In this document: positions 58,075 to 64,000 of the stretch, piece after piece
Layout of the letters: each line of letters opens with the position of its first letter
Numbering within the stretch: the stretch's first letter is position 1
Source: Wenzhouxiangella marina
GTDB taxonomy: Bacteria > Pseudomonadota > Gammaproteobacteria > Xanthomonadales > Wenzhouxiangellaceae
Reading direction: 5' to 3'
Length of the DNA stretch: 64,000 bases
Assembly (NCBI RefSeq): GCF_001187785.1
Contig: NZ_CP012154.1
Coordinates: forward strand, 2,536,501 to 2,600,500
Position numbers and translations under genes: made by a program
Notes under the pieces: model-generated
Database searches by the model: none
Told to the model about the DNA's origin: nothing
The model's input: the letters and a program-made list of their open reading frames with translations, nothing else

Positions 58075-58509
58075 ATGAGCCATTCGATCTTCGACGAGCG
58101 ACCGAAACACCTTCCGCCCGAGTATGAGCTGGAGGAGAAGTTCATCCTGACCGGCGGCCCCGGAGGCCAGCACGTCAATCGCACGGAAACCGGTGTCCAG
58201 CTGCGTTTCGATACGCGGAAATCAGCCAGGCTGAGTCCGGAGGTGCGCGAGCGCCTGCTCGTCCTGGCCGGCTCCCGCGCCGATCAGCACGGCGTGATCA
58301 CCATCGAGGCTCGCAGCCACCGCAGCCAGCACCGCAACCGCGAGGAGGCTCGCGAGCGCCTGGCCGAGCTGATCGAGCGGGCCCATCAGCGCCCGCGAAA
58401 GCGGATTCCGACGCGTCCCAGCCGGACCGCGAAGAAGAAGCGACTGGATGCCAAGCGCCAGCGCTCGAGCACCAAGCGCCAGCGCTCCAAGCCTCGCCTG
58501 GAGGACTGA
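58075..58509 (+). CDS. arfB: Alternative ribosome-rescue factor ArfB
   Basis: 144 residues from ATG 58075. The class I release-factor loop has GGPGGQHVNRTETGVQL with GGQ at 30-32, and the C-terminus is a basic tail (KKKRLDAKRQRSSTKRQRSK) that enters the empty mRNA channel. It frees ribosomes stalled at mRNA ends by hydrolysing peptidyl-tRNA. The tail has a doubled KRQRS unit, a little longer than in some relatives. An upstream in-frame extension is a shadow of the divergent YciI gene. Confidence 0.93.
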   Translation: MSHSIFDERPKHLPPEYELEEKFILTGGPGGQHVNRTETGVQLRFDTRKSARLSPEVRERLLVLAGSRADQHGVITIEARSHRSQHRNREEARERLAELIERAHQRPRKRIPTRPSRTAKKKRLDAKRQRSSTKRQRSKPRLED

Positions 58510-58543
58510 GCCGGGCGAGTCGGGAAGCCGTCCGGCCCGTCGA

Positions 58544-61500
58544 TCAGTCGAGACGGCGCAGCATCAGCGCGCCCGGCAGCGCCAGCAGCAGAATCAACAG
58601 CCCCAAGCCGAGGCGGTCCAGCACCGGCACGGGCAGGGTCTGCAGACTGCCGCTCAGACCGATGAAGGTCGGGCTGCCGAGTCCGTCGTGCTGGACTTCG
58701 ATCACATCGTTGAACACCCCATGACTGATCGGCGCGAAGCTGATCGTCAGGCTGCAGCTGGCCGCCGCGTCCAGGGGGAACGGCAGTGAGCCGCAGGTGC
58801 TGGACTCGATGGCAAAGGGCGCACTGGGACCGATCAGATCGGAGACCGTCAGCAGCAGATTTCCGGTGTTGCTCAGCGTGACCTGGAGCAGCGAGGTCTC
58901 ACCGAGGGCCGTGACCGGGAAATCGAGGTCCGAGGCATCGAGGCTGAGAATGCCCTGCAGTCCGCGACCGGACAGATCAACGCTGGGCGCGGCCTCTCCG
59001 GAGTCGCTGTCGACCAGGAAGCTGGCGGTGAAATCACCCGGCGCCTGAGGGGCGAACTGGACCTCGAGCTCGCAGCTGGCCGTCGGGGTCAGCAGGATCG
59101 GATCCCCTGTACAGTTGCCCGGCAGCACGGTGAAGGGCGCGCCCGGATCGTCGTTCAGGCTGACATTGAGATCGATGTTGCCGTCGTTCTGCAGCGCCAG
59201 GTTCTGGCTGGCCGTCGCCCCCACCGCCGTATCCGGGAACAGCAGGGCATTGCTGCCGAGGGTCAGCAGCGCCTGCACACCGCGACCGTTCAAGGTGACG
59301 ACATCCGGGCTGGAGGGCGAGTCGCTGGCCAGCTCGAAGCTGCTGGTGAAATCACCCAGGGTCGGCGGGGCGAACTGGACATGCAGGTTGCAACTGCCCC
59401 CGGGAACGAGGGCGATCGGAACCGGGCCGCAATCCGCTCCGCCCCGGGCGCCGGTCAGTACCGTGAAGGGAGCCAGGGGATCGCTGATGGCGCTGATCGT
59501 CAGCAAACCATCGCCGGCGTTGGACAGGGTCAGGTCGATGAGGCTGGGCCCGGCCAGCAGGTTCGTGTCCGGGAAGTCGATGAGGGTCGAGCTCAGCGCA
59601 AGCGCCCCCTGGATGCCATTGCCGCTGAGATCGAAGCTGTCCACGCTACTGGGCGCATCGCTGGTGACGTTGATGGTGCTGAGGGCCGGGCCCGTCGCCG
59701 TCGGCGAGAACCGATAGTCGATGCTGCAGCTCGAGCCCACCGGCAAGGTGATCGGCAGGGTCCCGCAGTCGCTCGTGACCACGGCGAAATCACCGGCCGG
59801 CGCCGACAGATCGGTGATCAGGAGGGTTGCGGTGCCGCTGTTGCTCAGGCTGGCGCTCAGGGCCGGGCTGCTCGTGTTGATCAGCTGGTCGCCGAAGTCG
59901 ATCGCAGCCGGCGTGATCGTCAGCGCCGGTTCGATCCCCACACCCTGGAGCACGAGCGTGTCGTCGACCGTTGCCGCATTGCTGGTCACGGCCAGCGCCA
60001 GGCTGGAGGGACCCAAGGCCAGGGGCGAGAAGTCGTAGGCCAGGAAACAACTCGCACCCGGGGCCAGGTCGAAGGGCGCCGCGGGACAATCGCCGCCCGC
60101 CGCCGCGAAGGGCGCTGCCGGTCCGTCGATCGAGACCACGCTCAGCACGTCATTGCCCTGGTTTTCGATCGAGGCGGACAAGGCGGCACTGGTCGTGCCC
60201 AGGCGCTGCGGCCCGAAGTCGATCAGCGAGGGATCGATGACGAGCACCGCCGCGCCGACCAGGGTCAGATCCGCGACCGCCGGGCCGGCGACGGGAAGAC
60301 CTGCCTGGAACAGATCGCTGCTGGTGTTGGTGTAGGTGCCGCCAAGCGCTGACGCCGGGGTCAGCACTTCGGCCGAAAAGCTGCAGCTCCCGCCGGGCGG
60401 GAGGCTGGCGCCGCTCAAGCTGATGACGCTGGTCCCGCTCAGCGAAGAGCCGGCACCGCAGACATCGCCGAGCGGCAGATTGGTGGCCACCAGGCCCGAG
60501 AGCATCGCGTCCAGATCATCGCTGAAAGCCAGTCCCGTGGCCGTCTGACTACCGTTGTTGACGATCTGGAACTGCAGCGTGCTCGTGGCTGGCCCCGCAC
60601 CGATGTCGAGCGGATTGGTCAGAAAACTCTTGCTGAAGCCGAAGCTCTGGATGCCGAGCTCGGCCGAGCTGGCCGGACCAGTCACCGGCAGACCGGTGAT
60701 CGTTCCGGTCACGCCGGAGGTCTGACTCGGATAGCTGCCTGCCGGCATGCCGGCAGGAATCACCACATCGACCGGGAAGGTGCAGGAGCCGCCAGGGGGC
60801 AAGCTGCCGCCGCTCAGCGTCAGCAGGCCTACGCCGTTGATGGATGAACCGGGGCCGCAGACATCGGGCGCCGGCAGGGCAACGGCGGACAGACCGGGGA
60901 AGATGGCATTCAGATCATGAGTGAAGCTCAGCGCCGAGGCCCCATTGCTCGCGTCGAGGTTGCTCAGGGTGAACTCGAGAGTCACCGCCCCACCGGGCAT
61001 GGCCGGGTCGTTGGTGTAGTCATGCTGCAAGAACAACAGACTGGAGCTGAGGAGAAACTGATCATTGGCTGGGGGAAGCGTGATCGGGCTGCCACCCAGG
61101 GTGCCGGTCAGATTGCTCGTCACGCTGCCGTACTGTCCATCCCCGGCCCCCGCCGGCACGGCCAGCGGGATGTCGAAGACGCAGTCGGTCCCGGCCGGCA
61201 GGTTGCCACCCGTGAAGATCAGGAAACCGGTGCCGCTAAGGGCCGAACCCGCCCCGCAGGGCTCGGTCGGCAGAGCACCGGCGGGCACCAGGCCGGCCAG
61301 GCTCGCATTCAGATTGTGCGTGAAGAACAGGCCCGAGGCATCGCTGGCGCTGCTGTTGTCGATCGTGTAGCGGGCTGTCAGGGTGCCGCCGGCCAGGACC
61401 GGATCGTCGATGAACTCGAGGTCGAAGCCCAGGCCGCCCACCAAGAACCGGTCCGAGGCCGCAGGGCCGATGACCGTCAGACCCGAGATGATCCCACTGG

Positions 61501-63529
61501 CCTGGGACGTCAGATTGGAATACTCACCCGGCAGCGCGCTGGCAGGCACCTGCAGCGTCACCGAAAAGCTGCAACTCTGTCCAGGCTGCAGCGTGCCGCC
61601 GCTCAGGGTCAGAACGCTGGTTCCAGACAGGCTGGAGCCGGTGCCGCAGACGTCATTGCTGGGCAGGCCAATGGCAACCAGACCGGTCAGCATGGCATCG
61701 AGGTCATCGGTGAAGGTGATACCGGTCGCCTGCGCCGGCGCTCCCTCTTCGAGGCTGATCGTGAAATCGAGGTTCACCGTGGCGCCGGGCTGCACGACAT
61801 CCGCGCTGAACTGCTTGGCCAGGCGCGGACCGCCGATCACCGTCAGATCGGCCGTGGCCACGGGACCGAAGTTGGTCACTCCGGCCACCGTCGCGGTCAG
61901 CGGGGAAGTGATATTGGTCGCCGATCGTGTGTTGGATGACACCGGCATCAGCAGATCGACGACGAAGGTGCAGCTGGCGCCCGGGGCCAGGCTCGCCTCT
62001 ATGACGTTCAGGAACAGGGAGCCGCTGACCAGGTTCGCAAAGGCGAAGGATCCTGGACCGCAGAAGCCTGCCGCCGGCAGTGCCGTGACCACGGCGCCGT
62101 CGAAGAAGGCGGACAGATTGTCACTGAAGGCGATGGCGCTGGCGGCTTCCGTCGCGGACGGATTGGACAGGGTGAATTCCATGCTCACGGTACCGCCCGC
62201 GCCGACCGGGTCGTTCAGGAACACCTTGCCGAGTCGGGGCGACTCGCTGATGAACAGGATATCGCGCGGCGCTTCGCTCGCGACCGGGGCACCGTCGATC
62301 GTCCCCGTCAGGGCCGAGGTCACGGCCGGGTAGGCTCCCGTCGCCGCGCCGGCTGGCACCTGCAGGGTGACCGTGAAGAAGCACAGCCCCTCGGGCGGAA
62401 GATTGGCGCCGTTCAGGCTGAGCACCGCGCCACCGTCCAGGCTCGAACCCGCCCCGCAGACATCGCTGGCCGGCAAGCCAACCGCACTCAGACCGGCGAG
62501 CATCAGGTCCAGATCGAAGTCGAAGCTGCCGCCGCTCAGGGCGTGGTCCCGGTCCAGGTTCTGCACGGTGAAACGCACGTCCACCGTCTCCCCCGGGAGC
62601 ACCGGATCGGCCAGAAACTCCTGGATCAGGATCACATTGCCCGAGACCACGGGCTCCAGAGCTGCCGTGGCGAAGCCACTGGTATCGACGGGGCCCACAG
62701 TGATACTGGTCAGCTCGTCGCTGGTATTGATCACCGGCCCGAAGCCGCCAAGATTGATCGACGAGACCACGTCGACGCTGATCGAACAGACGCCCCCTGC
62801 GGCGACGCTGGCATCACCGGGGAAGGCCGGGGCATAGGAAAGGACATCACTGCCCGCCATGGCAACGATGCTGCCGCCACCACAACTGTTCGCTACGTTG
62901 GGTGGATCGGCGATGATCATGCCGAGGGGGAGTTCATCGGTAAAACGCAGGCTGAATGACTGTTGTGCATTGAGCGAGTTGTCGATGAAGAAGCTAAGGG
63001 TCGACCGACCACCGAAGGGCGCCGTGACTGGCGAAAACGACTTGGAGAAGCCGGGCCGATCGGCCTCGACGGAGAACTCGTCCGTGGCGGGCCCGCTGTT
63101 GCCCTGGCTCGAAGTCAGGTCCCCCGAAGTCGTGGTGTAGAACCCCGGCAAGTCAGCCTTGACCTGCACCGAGATCTGACAGGACTCGAACCCGGCCAGG
63201 CTGCCGCCGCTGAAGGAAATGGTGCTACCGCCATCCGGTGCCGTCACCACGCCACCCACGCAATCGGTCATGGGCGCCGCGGGCACGGCCAGCGTGGCTC
63301 CAGCCGGAAGAATCGTCGTGAAGGCCAGATCGGTTGCCGGTGCCCCGCTGCCGTTCTGGATGTCGAAGACCAGCAGGTTGCTTCCGCCGGGGCCGATCTC
63401 ATCCGGAACGTGCGTCAGATCGAAGGTCGGCTGGGCCTGCACCCCCGAAGCCGCGGCCATCAAGGCGACGGAAAACAGCACGACGGCAAGCAAGGATGGG
63501 TTCGGGCAAGAACGAATCTTGGGGGTCAT
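58544..63529 (-). CDS. Giant DUF11/ASH-repeat surface protein with IPTL-CTERM-like anchor
   Basis: 1661 residues. A signal peptide (about 1-32, ending VQAQ) precedes eight Ig-like repeats of about 140 residues (units like DDLDAMLSGLVA...VCGAGSSLSGTS...LPPGGSCSF) up to about residue 1090. Then come five ASH/choice-of-anchor-D repeats (SLIDFGPQRLGTTSAAL, TLIDFPDTNLLAGPS) to about 1625. The C-terminus LPVPVLDRLGLGLL, a hydrophobic helix and MLRRLD match the IPTL-CTERM/PEP-CTERM sorting-signal plan. It is likely an exported, processed cell-surface or matrix protein. No exosortase is in the window. The repeats are Gly/Ser/Thr rich with few charged residues. Confidence 0.9.
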   Translation of the reverse strand: MTPKIRSCPNPSLLAVVLFSVALMAAASGVQAQPTFDLTHVPDEIGPGGSNLLVFDIQNGSGAPATDLAFTTILPAGATLAVPAAPMTDCVGGVVTAPDGGSTISFSGGSLAGFESCQISVQVKADLPGFYTTTSGDLTSSQGNSGPATDEFSVEADRPGFSKSFSPVTAPFGGRSTLSFFIDNSLNAQQSFSLRFTDELPLGMIIADPPNVANSCGGGSIVAMAGSDVLSYAPAFPGDASVAAGGVCSISVDVVSSINLGGFGPVINTSDELTSITVGPVDTSGFATAALEPVVSGNVILIQEFLADPVLPGETVDVRFTVQNLDRDHALSGGSFDFDLDLMLAGLSAVGLPASDVCGAGSSLDGGAVLSLNGANLPPEGLCFFTVTLQVPAGAATGAYPAVTSALTGTIDGAPVASEAPRDILFISESPRLGKVFLNDPVGAGGTVSMEFTLSNPSATEAASAIAFSDNLSAFFDGAVVTALPAAGFCGPGSFAFANLVSGSLFLNVIEASLAPGASCTFVVDLLMPVSSNTRSATNITSPLTATVAGVTNFGPVATADLTVIGGPRLAKQFSADVVQPGATVNLDFTISLEEGAPAQATGITFTDDLDAMLTGLVAIGLPSNDVCGTGSSLSGTSVLTLSGGTLQPGQSCSFSVTLQVPASALPGEYSNLTSQASGIISGLTVIGPAASDRFLVGGLGFDLEFIDDPVLAGGTLTARYTIDNSSASDASGLFFTHNLNASLAGLVPAGALPTEPCGAGSALSGTGFLIFTGGNLPAGTDCVFDIPLAVPAGAGDGQYGSVTSNLTGTLGGSPITLPPANDQFLLSSSLLFLQHDYTNDPAMPGGAVTLEFTLSNLDASNGASALSFTHDLNAIFPGLSAVALPAPDVCGPGSSINGVGLLTLSGGSLPPGGSCTFPVDVVIPAGMPAGSYPSQTSGVTGTITGLPVTGPASSAELGIQSFGFSKSFLTNPLDIGAGPATSTLQFQIVNNGSQTATGLAFSDDLDAMLSGLVATNLPLGDVCGAGSSLSGTSVISLSGASLPPGGSCSFSAEVLTPASALGGTYTNTSSDLFQAGLPVAGPAVADLTLVGAAVLVIDPSLIDFGPQRLGTTSAALSASIENQGNDVLSVVSIDGPAAPFAAAGGDCPAAPFDLAPGASCFLAYDFSPLALGPSSLALAVTSNAATVDDTLVLQGVGIEPALTITPAAIDFGDQLINTSSPALSASLSNSGTATLLITDLSAPAGDFAVVTSDCGTLPITLPVGSSCSIDYRFSPTATGPALSTINVTSDAPSSVDSFDLSGNGIQGALALSSTLIDFPDTNLLAGPSLIDLTLSNAGDGLLTISAISDPLAPFTVLTGARGGADCGPVPIALVPGGSCNLHVQFAPPTLGDFTSSFELASDSPSSPDVVTLNGRGVQALLTLGSNALLFPDTAVGATASQNLALQNDGNIDLNVSLNDDPGAPFTVLPGNCTGDPILLTPTASCELEVQFAPQAPGDFTASFLVDSDSGEAAPSVDLSGRGLQGILSLDASDLDFPVTALGETSLLQVTLSNTGNLLLTVSDLIGPSAPFAIESSTCGSLPFPLDAAASCSLTISFAPISHGVFNDVIEVQHDGLGSPTFIGLSGSLQTLPVPVLDRLGLGLLILLLALPGALMLRRLD

Positions 63530-63725
63530 GCGTTGAGCTACTCCAGCCGGATTGCGAAGCCATGTTCATCTGGCCCGCTCGAATGACCGACCAGCCCGAC
63601 GAGCTTAGCCGAAAACCCGCTGCCTGTCGCCCGATCCCCCCTGGCCAGAGGGCCTGCAGGTGACACCCTTCGTGCACAGGGAGTATGATCGAGCCTCCTT
63701 GCCCGAACCTTCTGGAGCCTGCCCC

Positions 63726-64000
63726 ATGCGTTCCCTGCTCAATGCCCTCCTGCTCTCCGCCTGCGTCGGCAGCAGCGTCCTGCCCGGCGACAGCCAGGCC
63801 CAGATCGGCTCGGAACCGATCAACGTCGAAGCGCGGGCCAGCACCCTGGAGTTCGCCCTGACCAACCCTCGCCTGCCCCATGCGGGCGCTCGACTGATCG
63901 TCACCGGTCCGAACGGCTACCAGACGGTCAAGCGCTTCGAAGTCGGCCAGGCCATGGTCTTCAGCCCGACGCGTGAGGGCGCGCCCGCCAATGGCCACTT
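63726..64000 (+). CDS. Secreted protein of unknown function, cut by right edge
   Basis: The first 91 residues of a protein from ATG 63726. A signal peptide (about 1-26, ending SQAQ) includes a cysteine in SACVG, so a lipoprotein is possible but not supported by a full lipobox. The mature part LEFALTNPRLPHAG and VTGPNGYQTVKRFEVGQ looks like a beta-sandwich module. I do not recognise the family. It is divergent from the giant repeat protein across 196 bases. Confidence 0.6.
   Translation, partial: MRSLLNALLLSACVGSSVLPGDSQAQIGSEPINVEARASTLEFALTNPRLPHAGARLIVTGPNGYQTVKRFEVGQAMVFSPTREGAPANGH

Overview
The window looks like a chromosomal segment of a GC-rich, free-living gammaproteobacterium. Housekeeping genes place it there: a dnaX-ybaB-recR operon, a complete System I cytochrome c maturation operon (ccmABCDEFGHI), sbcB, ppc, murJ divergent from rpsT, queA-tgt and 4.5S RNA. 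Secreted DUF11 and subtilase proteins, an IPTL-CTERM-like anchor and an ECF sigma/TPR-kinase pair fit Xanthomonadales or Chromatiales relatives such as Wenzhouxiangellaceae. That placement is an inference from gene content only. The DNA is densely packed, and most operon junctions are 4-base ATGA/GTGA overlaps.

Layout. 1-6347: a secreted DUF11/beta-propeller protein (cut by the left edge) preceded by a Ser/Thr kinase with TPRs and its ECF-like sigma factor. 6404-8582: queA-tgt (queuosine in tRNA). 8725-13866: a kynurenine catabolic operon (ACMS decarboxylase, cyclase/formamidase-like protein, kynU, kmo) ending in a VTT-domain membrane protein. 13824-21781: two glycosyltransferases, a 1382-residue subtilase and glutathione reductase on the minus strand. 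21933-28665: the ccm operon behind a perfect FNR-type box. 28736-30700: DUF47-Pit phosphate uptake with a Pho-box-like element over its promoter. 30710-33183: a PqqD-like protein divergent from an HprK-like kinase, which overlaps a gene strongly resembling tRNA-queuosine mannosyltransferase. 33130-39490: murJ, rpsT, a universal stress protein, a lytic transglycosylase, an SDR, a phosphohistidine phosphatase and sbcB. 39491-39784: an AT-rich gap with three perfect DnaA boxes. 39785-43552: small proteins, recR-ybaB-dnaX and 4.5S RNA. 43553-45928: a secreted proteinase K-like protease behind two perfect CRP-type sites. 45955-52576: M20 dipeptidase, LemA/DUF2207, aminotransferase, DUF6498 and UPF0149 proteins. 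52577-54279: a 485-bp tandem repeat array with REP-like hairpins, broken tRNA fragments and tRNA-Thr(CGT). 54373-64000: ppc, small proteins, ArfB, a 1661-residue repeat protein with a C-terminal anchor, and the start of a secreted protein.

How the parts connect. Oxygen, carbon and phosphate signals are all visible as operators: FNR-like boxes at ccm and at the usp gene, CRP-like sites at the secreted protease, and a Pho box at pit. The most unusual biological suggestion is that this bacterium may glycosylate queuosine. It carries queA and tgt, and a close look-alike of the animal queuosine mannosyltransferase sits behind an orphan HprK-like kinase/PqqD pair. The 39.5-39.8 kb gap is a candidate DnaA-binding locus, and the 52.6-54.2 kb region is a repeat-rich scar next to a tRNA gene.
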